DNA from: Acrasis kona | Taxonomy: Eukaryota > Heterolobosea > Eutetramitea > Acrasida > Acrasidae | Assembly (NCBI GenBank): GCA_026419775.2 | Contig: JAOPGA020001667.1 | Location: 1 to 28,678, forward strand | Length of the DNA stretch: 28,678 bases | Reading direction: 5' to 3' | Shown here: in pieces, positions 8,085 to 17,712 of the stretch | Position numbering within the stretch: position 1 is the first letter of the stretch | Layout: each line of letters opens with the position of its first letter | Program-made: the position numbers and the translations under genes | The notes under the pieces: generated by a model | What the model was told of the DNA's origin: nothing | The model's database searches: none | The model's input: only the letters and a program-made list of their open reading frames with translations

Positions 8085-9829
8085 ATGTCAACAAAATACG
8101 TCCCACCTCATTTGAGGCAGAAGATGCTGCAAGAGCAGCAAGAGGCTGTTACACCTACCTCTTCCAGTTTTAATTCCCCAAGTCCCGTGAGCGCTGGTAG
8201 TGGAAGAAATGCATTCACAGGTAGACCCTCCTATCAAGACGATGACCGCGACTTTGCCTTCAACAGAAGAAGAAGAGATGATGATAACTTTGGCGGTGGA
8301 GCATTTAGAAGAGGAGGATACGGCGACAGAGACGAACGAGGCGGCTATACACGCGATCAGCTAACCGAGGAAGAGTTATTCCAAACTGCCAACAATTCCG
8401 GCATCAATTTCGACAAGTATGAGAACATTCCCGTCGACACCAAAGGTCGTAATGTACCCGATCCCATCGACGACTTTAAGACCATCAAGTTGCCTCCGAG
8501 TCTACAAAGAAACATTGATCTAGCTAAATTCGTCAAACCCACTCCCGTCCAAAGATACTCGATCCCAATCGTGATGAACCATCGCGATCTCATGGCCTGC
8601 GCCCAGACAGGTTCCGGAAAGACCGGAGGTTTCCTGTTCCCCGTCATCTCCAGATTACTACTGGAGGACATTCGTCCGCAGGAGAATGCACAAGAGAGCG
8701 GCAGCTACAGCAGCTACAGTAGTTACCGGAAGAAGAAAGGCATCTCCCACTGTATTGGTATTGGCACCCACCAGAGAGTTGACCACCCAGATCTTTGACG
8801 AGGCGCGCAAGTTCACCTTCAAGACCGGCCTTCACAGCATTGTCGTATACGGAGGAACCGACATTAGAAACCAAATCACACAGTGCTCTCGAGGCTGCGA
8901 CATTTTGGTGGCCACTCCAGGACGCTTGGTCGATCTCATCGATCGAGGCCATGTCACCCTGTCGAGCGTTCACTTTTTGGTACTCGACGAGGCCGATCGC
9001 ATGTTGGACATGGGGTTCGAGCCACAGATTCGTTACATTGTAGAAAAGACCGGCATGCCAGAACCAGGTTACAGGAACACGTTGATGTTCAGCGCCACCT
9101 TCCCGAAGAACATTCAAAAGCTAGCGAGCGACTTTTTGAGCGATTACGTCTTCTTGACGGTGGGTCGAGTGGGAAGCACCACGGAGAACATCACCCAACA
9201 GTTCGAGAGCTGCAGCGATTACAACAAGAAGGATTTGTTGATGCAACACATTTCACAAAGCAAGGACGGGTTGACTTTGATCTTTGTTCAGACCAAAAAG
9301 GAAGCGGATTATTTGGAGAATTTCTTGGTTCAGAATGGATTCCGCACCAGCAGCATCCACGGAGGAAGATCGCAGTGCGAGAGAGAATATGCGCTCAACA
9401 ACTTCAAGAAGGGAATCACCACCATACTGGTGGCCACCGACGTTGCCAGTCGTGGATTGGACATTGAGAATGTGAACCACGTGATCAATTACGACATGCC
9501 AGAAAACATTGACGACTACGTACATCGCATCGGAAGAACCGGGCGCAACGGAAACACCGGAGTCAGCACCGGTTTCTTCACCGACAAGAACAAGAATTTG
9601 GCATCGGAGCTGATCAAATTGTTGGAGGTATGCCAATCAACAAATTCCGGACTTTTTGAGACGTGCAAGAGAGGAGAGCAGGTATGGAAGCAGCGGCGGA
9701 TACAATCGCAGAGGTGGTGGAGGAGGAGGAAGAGGCGGCGGAAGTCATCCATTCGGTGGTGGAGGATTTGGATATGGAGGCTCCGGTCGCAGAGGCGGTG
9801 GAGGCGGTGGATATGGAGATCGTTACTAA
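8085..9829 (+). CDS. ddx3: DDX3/Ded1-type DEAD-box RNA helicase, with two +1 frame breaks
   Basis: ATP-dependent RNA helicase that unwinds 5' leaders during translation initiation. It starts [13 protein letters not shown], the conserved eIF4E-binding-type N-terminus of Ded1/DDX3; a Gly/Arg/Asp-rich segment follows. Motifs in order: Q ([12 protein letters not shown]), I (AQTGSGKT), Ia (APTREL), Ib (TPGR), II (DEAD), III (SAT), IV ([11 protein letters not shown]), V (ASRGLDI), VI (HRIGRTGR), then an RGG/GY-rich tail ending GYGDRY. The frame shifts by one extra base near 8736-8740 (between motifs I and Ia) and again near 9628-9631, just before the conserved ANQQIPDFL helix. Removing one base at each gives a continuous frame of 580 residues, normal for the family. 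Without correction translation stops at 8798. The coding region is more GC-rich and codon-biased than its neighbours, as expected for a highly expressed gene. Either assembly errors or a real recoding/pseudogene event. Confidence 0.93.
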
Positions 9830-9834
9830 ATAAA
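9829..9834 (+). terminator. Poly(A) signal touching the DDX3 stop
   Basis: TACTAAATAAAC: the AATAAA begins on the last base of the TAA that ends the RGG tail. This supports that third frame as the real end of the gene. Confidence 0.65.
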
Positions 9835-10230
9835 CATTGATGTGCACCCACCCCATATGACAGGGTGCAGGACGTGTGCGAGTTTGTTGATGAACGTTCT
9901 TTGTCGAACACACAACTCCTTCTCTGGAAGCGGTGTTAGCGATGTTCATGTATTTAAATTTTGCCAGGGATGGGGTACCATTATTTCCCTCAAATTGTTT
10001 GTTGATTATTCAACGATCGTCAAAAGTCGTACGTGTTAAGATTAAAATGATTTTTTATTGATTTGACTCTTGTTGATGTTTGCTTGTGTGTGATTTTACA
10101 AAATAATCCACTAATATCAAAGGGTGGATATCCACGGCTACAATAATGGAGACACTTTATGAGTCAACACTGCTGATAATAATCCATGAAAAGACAGGGA
10201 AATGAAAACACGAATAAAAAATATATGTTT
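9835..10230. other. Convergent spacer between DDX3 and the RRM gene, with a possible terminal exon on minus
   Basis: Nothing certain. On minus, an open stretch of 32 codons plus stop (10153 to 10055; IIVAVDIHPLILVDYFVK and on) ends CAATAAAA, the same stop/poly(A) fusion as the lipase and mago, and is preceded by AAAG, a possible splice acceptor. I could not connect it in frame to the ATG at about 10192. Plus-strand ORFs here have no recognisable content. Confidence 0.3.
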
Positions 10231-11616
10231 TTAATTTTTGATTTGTTTTCTTAAGGCCTTCTTTTCTTTCCTTACAGTTCTTCTGTGGGCGTATTTTGAT
10301 TTACCAGTCTTTTTTTCTTGTTTCTTTTCTGGTTCCTTTTCTGGTTCCTTATCTTTCCTCTTCATGAGGTCTGGAATGAGCGTGCGTATTTTGTTTCCGT
10401 CAATTACTTGATCGTTGAATCCCTTCAAAGCAGCATCTCTTTCTTTTTGAACATTATATGTAATGAATGCGAATCCTCTGTTCAAACCCTTCTTCTTTTG
10501 GCTCTTGTATATTGGGAGTTGTAATTTGGATACCTTTCCGTATTTGGAGGCTAACTTGCTGAGTTCTTCTTCCGATAATTGTGCTGGAATATGGTTGACC
10601 ATTAGATGGAATCCTGGTTCTGGTTCGTCAATGTGACTTTGTCTCTTTTTTTTGACTGGCTCTGGGTATCCATCCTCTGTCAACTTAATCTTCTTTTCTG
10701 CATTCTCTTCCTCGTCATCATCATCCTCGTCGTCAGATGATTCCTCCTTCTTCCTCTTGTTGTTCTTCTCCTTCTTTTCTTTTGGTTCGTCTTCATTTTC
10801 CTTCATCTCAACATCTTCTTCTTCTTCTTGAGTTTCCTTCTTGGAAGGAGTTTTTTTTGGTGTTTGTGATTTGGCTGGTGTTTGTGATGCAGATTCTTCT
10901 TGTTGAACCTCCTTTGCAGGGGTCTTCTTTGGTGTTTTTTTGGGTGTCTTCGCTGGTGTCTTTGGTGCTTCCTCAGACTCTACAACTGGTTCGTCTTCTT
11001 TGGCCTCCTCTTGAGTCTCTTGCTTTGCTGGTGTTTTTTTGGGTGTTTTCTTTGGTGTCTTTGCTGGTGTCTTTGGTGCTTCCTCAGACTCCACAACTGG
11101 TTCCTCTTCTTTTGCCTCTTCCTTTGCTGGTGTTTTTGCTGGTGTCTTCGCTGGTGTTTTTGCTGGTGTTTTTTTTGGTGTCTTCGCTGGTGTCTTGGGT
11201 GGTTCTTCAGACTCTACAACTGGTTCGTCTTCTTTGGCCTCCTCTTGAGTCTCTTGCTTTGCTGGTGTTTTTGCTGGAGTCTTCGCTGGTGTCTTCGCTG
11301 AGGACTTCGCTGGTGTTTTCTTTGGTGTCTTCGCTGGTGTCTTGGGTGCTTCCTCAGACTCTACAACTGGTTCCTCTTCTTTAGTCTCTTCCTTTGCTAG
11401 TGTTTTTGCTGGTGTCTTTTTAGGTGTTTTTTTAGGTGTCTTAGCGGGAGTTTTTGGTGGTTCTTGTTCAGTTTCGATTGCATTTTCTTGAGTAACCTCA
11501 GACACGGTCTCCTTCTTGGAAGGGGTCTTTCTTGGTGTATTTGCTGGTTTAGATTTCCCAGCCTGCTTTGCAGGTGTGTTTTTTGCTTGTTTTGAAGGAG
11601 TTTCTAAACCTAACAT
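10231..11616 (-). CDS. RRM protein with long TPAK/TPKK and acidic repeats (nucleolar-type)
   Basis: 461 residues, no intron. Residues about 1-255 consist of basic TPAKTPKKTPAK blocks alternating with acidic EEPVVESEE blocks in four to five units. Residues 256-330 hold acidic and Lys-rich runs. A single RNA-recognition motif occupies 335-416, with RNP2 LMVNHIP and RNP1 NRGFAFITY. The end is strongly basic (YAHRRTVRKEKKALRKQ). Alternating basic/acidic repeats next to an RRM resemble nucleolin or Nopp140-like nucleolar factors, and TPKK repeats resemble histone H1 tails and CDK sites. A role in ribosome biogenesis or chromatin-linked RNA binding is inferred, not shown. The C-terminus next to the RRM resembles small nucleolar RRM proteins of the NIFK/Nop15 class only loosely. 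The stop overlaps ATTAAA. Confidence 0.85.
   Translation of the reverse strand: MLGLETPSKQAKNTPAKQAGKSKPANTPRKTPSKKETVSEVTQENAIETEQEPPKTPAKTPKKTPKKTPAKTLAKEETKEEEPVVESEEAPKTPAKTPKKTPAKSSAKTPAKTPAKTPAKQETQEEAKEDEPVVESEEPPKTPAKTPKKTPAKTPAKTPAKTPAKEEAKEEEPVVESEEAPKTPAKTPKKTPKKTPAKQETQEEAKEDEPVVESEEAPKTPAKTPKKTPKKTPAKEVQQEESASQTPAKSQTPKKTPSKKETQEEEEDVEMKENEDEPKEKKEKNNKRKKEESSDDEDDDDEEENAEKKIKLTEDGYPEPVKKKRQSHIDEPEPGFHLMVNHIPAQLSEEELSKLASKYGKVSKLQLPIYKSQKKKGLNRGFAFITYNVQKERDAALKGFNDQVIDGNKIRTLIPDLMKRKDKEPEKEPEKKQEKKTGKSKYAHRRTVRKEKKALRKQIKN
10900..11470 (-). repeat. Coding tandem repeat of the TPAK/acidic module
   Basis: On plus it reads as repeated GCTGGTGTCTT / TTCTTTGGTGT units interleaved with near-identical copies of a unit encoding EEPVVESEEAPK. 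Copies differ by a few synonymous changes and by the number of TPAK units, the pattern of recent unequal exchange. Copy number probably varies between strains and is prone to assembly collapse. Confidence 0.75.
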
Positions 11617-11824
11617 GTCTGATGATTTGTACTTCTAGTGTTTGTGAAATAAAATTGAAACAATTCAAACTTCAATAAGCGGTTAGTTGACTCGCTTCAA
11701 CAAACAAATTGACAATACACACCATCATCTACCATGTTCATACAATGCAAGAGATAGGAACACCACAATACAAGGACGTTTGTCATTAAAAGATTCAAGC
11801 ACCCACACAAACAATAAACACATT

Positions 11825-11830
11825 TTTATT
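11825..11830 (-). terminator. Poly(A) signal touching the ABCG stop
   Basis: Minus-strand CGTTAAATAAAAATG: AATAAA starts on the last base of the TAA stop. Confidence 0.65.
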
Positions 11831-14695
11831 TAACGCCTCTCTTTTACAAATGCAACCAAAAAGATGCAACTCAAAACCAGCAACCCAATGGTATACCCAA
11901 CAAGAGCAATCAAATCATTATAAAAGAAATGCTTATCCAAACCAAGTTTGTTCAAATAAAATTCTCCAGTATCCGTTATGCTCCTTCCTGCACTATCAAG
12001 AATAATCGGAAAACCAGCAAATTGACTCGAAGCAAGCGCTTCGACTGCATAATGCCAAAAACTACCATAAAACAACCACCTCATAAAGTACGGCACCGTT
12101 GGTTTGTTCAACAAGAAACCAGAAAAGACAGCATTGGACAAGATGACGATGGTGGCGATGGTATTACCAGCAGATAACGAAGGCGCGATGCAACCAATTG
12201 CAATGCACAACGCGCCGCTCGTCAAATTAAACAAGACCATAATTAAAAGGAACCAACCAAAGTAAGAGAAATTGGTCATGTCGTCGCTACGTAACCCCAT
12301 CAAAAAGTAACAAATGCTACCGATGATCATGGGAGGTATCACCCTCAACAACAACAAATCAAAAATAATTTTACTAAAGAAATAAGGAATCGTTCTATAA
12401 TAACCATTCTTTCGTTCTCTCAAAAAGATTGCTCTTTCGGTGATGAACAAATCCAAACTACTCATGCAACTAAAACACAAAATGGCACAAATGGCGAACA
12501 GACTGCCTAATCGACTGTGACATCCTTCAATGTCGTTCTTCATGCCGCGATAACAAATGCCCAACACCAATCCCAACACCACGGACGTGATCAAATGAGC
12601 AGGTAACAAGTAAAAGTTTCTGATAAAGTTTTTGAACGATCTGCCCGATAAATGTAACAATTGATGAAAATCAGATGTTCCGTATGGATGTCTCACGACG
12701 TCGTTTTTAAATGTGGGCGCTGCTGGTTGGTTCGAAACGTGCACGAATGGTACGGGATGTGTTGCGTTTTGATACGATGCTTGATCTTGATTGCCCAATA
12801 ACGAAATGGATTCTTGATCGTTGGTGACGTAATTCGATTCCGCTCTCGTCACGTACAATTCGTCGGTCAATAAATCGATCAAGTAATCGGCGGTGTTGGT
12901 GTGTGCTGGAGATGGGTATCCCATTCTCACAAAGTAATCTTCGGCTTCGCATGCGGGTCCAGCGTAAACCACTTGGCCCCTGTGTAATAAAAGTAAATCG
13001 TGAAATGTTGCGAAAATGTTACTCCTGGGCTGATGTATGCTGAACACGATGGTCCTTCCATTCTTGGATAAATTCGTGATGGTCTTCATTACGCTGAATG
13101 CTGATGCGCTGTCCAATCCGCTCGTGGGTTCGTCCAAAAATAAAATGTGAGGAGAGATGACCAATTCGGTAGCGATGCTCACTCTTCTTCTTTCTCCGCC
13201 AGAGATGCCTCTTTTTAATTCGTTTCCAATCTTTCGATCGGCAATGTGACTGATGCCCAGCTCTTGCATGGCTTGATTCACTCTCGCGTTCTTTTCGTTG
13301 CTGCTCATGGTGTAGGGCAGGCGAAGATTGGCGCTAAAGGTGATGCACTCACGAACGGTCATCGTGCTCATCAACAAATCATCTTGGAATACGTAACCTG
13401 AAAGTCTAGAAAAATCGCTTCCGTACTTCCTTCCATTTAAAAGTAATTGTCCAGCGACTGTTCCTGACTTGACTCTATTCGCCATAATGTCGATTAATGT
13501 GGTCTTGCCGGCACCGGATGGACCCATGATGGCGACGACCGATCCTGGTCTGATTGAGTAATTGATGTCGTTGAGTATTTTGGTATTGTTCATGGTATAC
13601 GTCAAGTCCAAAATGTCCAAACTGGCTCCCTTGTTTTCGTCACGATAGAGCAATTCCTCCTTCTTGATGATGTAACTTTGATGGATGCTGAGCACGGTGC
13701 ATGTCAACAATGTAATGAACATCAACAAGGCTGTTGCGCTGGCTAATCCAATGAATAGGTAAAAGTAAAACAATGGAGGCTTGTCTGGGACGATTGGTGG
13801 AAGTGGAGAATCGATACATTCTGCACCAAGACATTCCATAAAGATGGTACCTGGGAGCTCTGTCTGTGTCAATACGCAACGTTTGGTAGAAATGTCGCAC
13901 GTGACTTGACCATCGGTTAGCATGCCGGCAAGTATGCTGGAGACCAAAGGATCGTCACATTTTGGATTAATGTGTGAACATGTGCAACTGGTGTTGGTAC
14001 ATTTGTACGTGACGTCATTTGCTTGATGAATGTTAAAATGAATGATTCGTGTACGAACTTACCTGAACCCCAACGTACATGACAATGACTCAATTTGCAA
14101 TATGCTGTTTCGAATAGTCCAGGATCATCAAACATTTGTAACTCACAAAAACCTTGTGGTACTTTTGATCCGTTTAATGGATATACATCAGTACACAATA
14201 TTTGTGTGTAATTTCCAATGATGGGCCACCACTCTTCATTCATGCTGCAATTAAAGGATTTTTGTTTGCCAAGTTGGTAACTGTTATCACATGTAACGTT
14301 TTCTCGTCCTAGTTTGCTTTTACAAGCTTGGTCACTTCCGCACACTAGAATGATTTTTAGAAGGATTTGATGGAAATGAACTTACATAAACAATTTGAAC
14401 CTCCCCATCCTGGCGAACATTGACAAACTCCATTTACCATTGTTCCATTATTCGCGCAATATATCAAAGAACAATTGTTGATTCCTGCATCCAAGTCATT
14501 CATGAATCCCTCTATACACCCGCATACTCCATTGGGTTGACAGATACCGCCATTCATGCAATCTGTGTTTTGAAGACATATGGTCCCGTTGTATGTTAGT
14601 GGTGATGTGTTGTGGACTATATTTCCTGAGCTCCTTGGCGTCACGCTATATGCGCAATAGATGATTACAGATAGAACAGTAATCCACGTCTTCAT
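11830..14695 (-). CDS. ABCG-type half transporter with EGF-like N-terminal ectodomain, three exons
   Basis: Exons 14386-14695, 14063-14344 and 11830-14021, joined over two 41-nt introns (both GTAAGT, ending CTAG and CAAG); total 927 residues. A signal peptide (about 1-20) precedes a Cys-rich region with EGF-like spacing (CLQNTDCMNGGICQPNGVCGC and CANNGTMVNGVCQC). One membrane segment lies at about 280-312. The nucleotide-binding domain has Walker A GPSGAGKT (364-371), signature SGGERRR (471-477), Walker B ILFLDEP (490-496) and H-loop His527. Six membrane segments follow (about 650-920). This reverse order (NBD before TMD) with an extra N-terminal ectodomain matches the ABCG subgroup seen in plants and protists; such half transporters dimerise and move lipids or hydrophobic compounds. 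All catalytic motifs are intact. The substrate is unknown. Its ATG lies 4 nt beyond the stop of the small upstream gene. Confidence 0.93.
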
Positions 14696-14699
14696 AGAT

Positions 14700-15088
14700 T
14701 TATTTTCGTAATTGATTTTGGACGGATTTTTTCACACCAAATTGACCGTTCAATTGTAAGGACATACAAAAACAGGAAACGTGCAAAATTGATTGAAGCA
14801 CATCATTACTTATCCAGACATCATGGTCTGGAGTTTTGTAACATCTCGACACATATCTAGAAGAAGGAAGAAATAGAAGCAACATTGAAATGCTTCTTAC
14901 AGTGAATACAAAGTTTCGGTTGTATGGACAATCCATGAAACTCTTTGGAATAACCTCTCGTGGAATGTGTGTTTTTCATTTTTGGACTGTAAGAGTCCAG
15001 TTTCACTTGAGTCGCGACTAGTCAGACTTGAATAATACACTGATTTTGCTACAGCACTTAAATTATTCTTTGTCATCACACTGATCAT
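14700..15088 (-). CDS. Small protein of unknown function, two exons
   Basis: Exon 1 14901-15088, a 44-nt intron (GTAAGA, pyrimidine-rich, TTCTAG), exon 2 14700-14856; 114 residues, divisible by three, ending TAA within AATAAA. I recognise no family. The first half is polar (Ser/Thr/Asn), then comes a more hydrophobic stretch (LFQRVSWIVHTTETLYSL; ILHVSCFCMSLQL) and a basic end. The good donor, acceptor and poly(A) fusion argue that it is expressed. The stop is separated from the ABCG ATG by four bases, so either the two are co-transcribed or the ABCG promoter is inside this gene. It could also be a leader exon of the ABCG transcript. Confidence 0.5.
14983..14999. repeat. Short hairpin TGGACT-GTAAG-AGTCCA
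   Basis: Six-base arms with a 5-base loop inside exon 1 of the small gene. The TTGGAC/GTCCA half-sites resemble those of the inverted repeat before the O-methyltransferase. May be chance. Confidence 0.25.
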
Positions 15089-15283
15089 GTAAAGAATTTA
15101 AATTTCACTGCATATAATTCTGTTGACCACTAGAACGTTCAATGAAGTTTGAAAAATGAAATCAGAACACTAAGTTCAAGATGAAAACTGATTGTAGTGG
15201 AAAGGACAATTTAAGAACAATTCCGGCGAAGCGGAGTTAACAAAAACTGATCAGATCTAGTCAACCTGTTAGAATGGGACGAG

Positions 15284-15289
15284 TATAAA
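15284..15289 (+). promoter_or_regulatory. TATA box of cathepsin B
   Basis: TATAAA 47 nt upstream of the ATG, followed by an A-rich leader (CAACACAAAAAAAATCACA). Position and leader match those of the O-methyltransferase gene. Confidence 0.5.
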
Positions 15290-15330
15290 TTGGTGTATTT
15301 TGTTATTGCATCAACACAAAAAAAATCACA

Positions 15331-16251
15331 ATGAGATCACTCATCGCAATAACTCTATTGGCTATCGCTGCCATCGCATTCGCACAACGTGTAGACCTCA
15401 GCGCTCCAGCTGTTGATCACGACATGATTCACGAGTTAAACAGCGACTACAGAACAACATGGGAAGCCGGTGTCAACGAAGTCTTCGTCGGAAAGACCTT
15501 GAGAGAGATCAAGGATATGCTCATCTCACGCGACTTCTTCGAAATGGATGCATCCATCCCAGAGAAGAGAGGATTCAACCTTTCACTCCCCGAATCATTC
15601 CACATTGACGAGAAGTGGCCCAAGTGCAAGCACGAAATCAGAGATCAAGCCCGCTGCGGTTCATGCTGGGCATTTGCCGCATCCGAAGTTTTGAGTGACA
15701 GATTCTGCATTGCTGGTCAAGATGCCGGTGTCTTGTCTCCACAATACTTGGTTTCATGCGATACCTCAGACTATGGTTGCCAAGGAGGTTACCTATCAAA
15801 CTCATGGGCCTTCTTAGTAAAGACTGGTATTCCCACCGACAAGTGCTACCCATACACCTCCGCAGCAGGAAAGGTTGACGCTTGCAAGAAGACTTGCCAA
15901 GATGGATCCGAAATCAAATTCTACAGGGCAGGAAACTACTATCTAACAGGAAGCGTACAAAAGACTATGGAAGATATCCTAAAGAACGGACCAGTTGAAG
16001 CTGGTTTCTCCGTCTACCAAGATTTCATCCAATACAAGAAGGGTGTCTACCAACATCGTTCCGGAGGACTTTTGGGAGGTCACGCAGTCAAGGTTGTTGG
16101 TTGGGGAACCGAAGATAACTTGGACTACTGGATTGTTGCCAACTCATGGACCACCACTTGGGGAGAGAAGGGATACTTCAAGATTGTCAGAGGAAGAAAC
16201 GAATGCAACTTTGAAGGACAACTCATCACCGGTCTACCATCCAAGGATTAA
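15331..16251 (+). CDS. Cathepsin B-like cysteine protease lacking the occluding loop
   Basis: 306 residues, intronless. Signal peptide 1-18 (hydrophobic, cut after AFA), a cathepsin B-type propeptide (about 19-85; WEAGVNEVFVGKTLREIK), then the mature papain-fold domain: oxyanion Gln106, catalytic Cys112 in CGSCWAF, His251 in GGHAVKVVGWG, Asn271 in NSWTTTWG. Similarity to cathepsin B is clear in KNGPVEAGFSVYQDF and GVYQHRSGGLLGGHA. The histidine-bearing occluding loop, which gives cathepsin B its carboxydipeptidase activity, is missing: CYPYTSAAG leads directly to CKKTC. The enzyme should therefore act as an endopeptidase, as in other protist cathepsin B enzymes of this kind. Probably lysosomal or secreted, used to digest food bacteria. 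A TATA box, short A-rich leader and biased codons suggest strong expression. Confidence 0.95.
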   Translation: MRSLIAITLLAIAAIAFAQRVDLSAPAVDHDMIHELNSDYRTTWEAGVNEVFVGKTLREIKDMLISRDFFEMDASIPEKRGFNLSLPESFHIDEKWPKCKHEIRDQARCGSCWAFAASEVLSDRFCIAGQDAGVLSPQYLVSCDTSDYGCQGGYLSNSWAFLVKTGIPTDKCYPYTSAAGKVDACKKTCQDGSEIKFYRAGNYYLTGSVQKTMEDILKNGPVEAGFSVYQDFIQYKKGVYQHRSGGLLGGHAVKVVGWGTEDNLDYWIVANSWTTTWGEKGYFKIVRGRNECNFEGQLITGLPSKD

Positions 16252-16252
16252 A
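16247..16252 (+). terminator. Poly(A) signal variant ATTAAA spanning the cathepsin B stop
   Basis: GGATTAAATG: the stop TAA sits inside ATTAAA; a second ATTAAA occurs about 18 nt downstream. Confidence 0.4.
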
Positions 16253-16367
16253 TGTAAATACTTGTGATTAAACTTGATGTTAATTTAACTTTGATTTATT
16301 CATCTCGACACCTTGTCTAAGATGTAATTAATTTCATAAAGTGTCACTTTTACAACAACACACAACC

Positions 16368-17708
16368 ATGAAAATGAAGAGAAGAACCGTCATGTACTCG
16401 TTTGTGGTCTTTTTTGTCATAATATTCACCTTGAAAGTGATGACAATCAGAATCAATTATACAGAAACACCGATGAACCTCTTTAAACATAACATGCAGA
16501 AGAGGACCAGTGGGCAGTACATTACACGATTGTTATTGACGGACGTACAAGAGTGGTTTACAGATAACGCACCAGTAAACAAATTCAGAAAATGCAGCGT
16601 TAAATGTGAAGCTGTTTATGGAGATGTCAGCAAACAATCAAACATTAATTATGACATGGTACTCGGATTCCCTTTCCAAGTTGAACGTGAGGGAAGAGGG
16701 TACTGCTCATCTCCACCAAACGCAGCCCTCCAGTTCAAAAAATCCCCCACACCAGAGCGTTACCTTCGTTTGTTCTCTCAGATTTTCCTAGAACCCGTCA
16801 ATGATTTTGCAAAATGCAAAGATGATCATGACGGTAATTTTGAAAAGGAATCAATTGATGTATCCATAAATTATCATAGAAATAGCACTTTACTAATAAA
16901 TTATTCTTCTGCCTTCCGAATTCCTGTCCACAAACGCTCCGACCTCATTAAAGATATGCACAAACGTTATCATGGTGTATGTGTGTTTGTTAGTAATTGT
17001 AAATATTATGGAGCCGAAAAGCGACTCAAACTTTTAGAAGAACTAGCAGAGCACATACCTATGAGATCTTATGGGTCATGCTTTCATAATGCCGACACTA
17101 AACTAAACAAGACTGAAACAATAAAAGATTGCATGTTGTATTTGTCGTTTGAAAACAATCAAATGGAAGATTATGTTACTGAAAAGTTTTATGATGGTTT
17201 TATTCCTGCTCCTGCTCCTTTGATGGTGTATCGTGGTGCACCTAACATTGATGACTTTTCTCCAACTAGATCTGACCAACATCCTTCATTTGTAGACGCT
17301 AATCAGTTCGAGACTATGAAAGATCTTGCTAGTTTTCTAAATGATCTACTGAAAGATAAAGAAAGATATGACAAGTATTTTGATTGGAGAAAAACAGGTG
17401 ATCCAAAAGTTGACTTCTCCGCTAAATTTCTTGATCACATGAACAGTGATTGGAACAACTTTCCCTGTAGATTGTGTGCAATTACCGCTGAAATGCAAGA
17501 AGCAAGGAAAGTGTTATCAACTTTTGGCATACAACCACTTCAGAACCAGATCAAGATTGGTCAGGTACTGTTTGAAAAAATGTTAAAAAAAGTAGACTCC
17601 AAACATCACGAAGAACTTTACATTCTATACGATAAGGCCTACGGTAGGTATTGGAGAAGAGGTAACGAAAAAACAGACTGGAACAGATTAGATTATGAAG
17701 ACATGTAA
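16368..17708 (+). CDS. GT10 alpha-1,3-fucosyltransferase-like glycosyltransferase
   Basis: 446 residues from the first ATG (16368); a second ATG two codons later is equally possible. Type II Golgi layout: short basic cytosolic tail, one signal-anchor helix (about 7-27), stem, then a lumenal catalytic domain. GT10 hallmarks: YHRNSTLLINYS (compare the YRRDSDI-type motif), the donor-binding motif LSFENNQMEDYVTEKFYDGF (about 259-278), the following PAPLMVYRGAPNIDDFSP, and SFVDANQF. Such enzymes move L-fucose from GDP-fucose to glycan GlcNAc. Conserved Cys pairs suggest disulfides. The exact linkage cannot be told from sequence. Its stop is followed after 4 nt by AATAAA, and it converges with the glutamine-rich gene. 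Confidence 0.85.
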   Translation: MKMKRRTVMYSFVVFFVIIFTLKVMTIRINYTETPMNLFKHNMQKRTSGQYITRLLLTDVQEWFTDNAPVNKFRKCSVKCEAVYGDVSKQSNINYDMVLGFPFQVEREGRGYCSSPPNAALQFKKSPTPERYLRLFSQIFLEPVNDFAKCKDDHDGNFEKESIDVSINYHRNSTLLINYSSAFRIPVHKRSDLIKDMHKRYHGVCVFVSNCKYYGAEKRLKLLEELAEHIPMRSYGSCFHNADTKLNKTETIKDCMLYLSFENNQMEDYVTEKFYDGFIPAPAPLMVYRGAPNIDDFSPTRSDQHPSFVDANQFETMKDLASFLNDLLKDKERYDKYFDWRKTGDPKVDFSAKFLDHMNSDWNNFPCRLCAITAEMQEARKVLSTFGIQPLQNQIKIGQVLFEKMLKKVDSKHHEELYILYDKAYGRYWRRGNEKTDWNRLDYEDM

Positions 17709-17712
17709 ACAC

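Noticed and set aside
8671-8707. A GT...AG segment of exactly 37 nt (GTCCGC...CTACAG) that would restore the DDX3 frame as an intron
   Set aside because: Length and phase fit, but the donor GTCCGC is unlike the GTAAGT/GTATGT donors here, and the sequence it would remove, together with the RKKK end of the first frame, aligns well with the Ded1 linker before APTREL. A one-base excess near 8738 explains it better.
9628-9676. An intron of 46 or 49 nt starting GTATGC as the cause of the second DDX3 frame change
   Set aside because: The segment encodes [14 protein letters not shown] in the third frame, a conserved DDX3 sequence, so it must be coding.
8644-9949. Several ORFs on both strands over the helicase gene
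   Set aside because: They overlap a strongly conserved coding region in other frames and are a by-product of its GC-rich codon use.
10737-11384. Long plus-strand ORFs opposite the repeat gene
   Set aside because: Leu/Val/Phe/Cys-rich shadow translations of the TPAK repeat; no start context or family.
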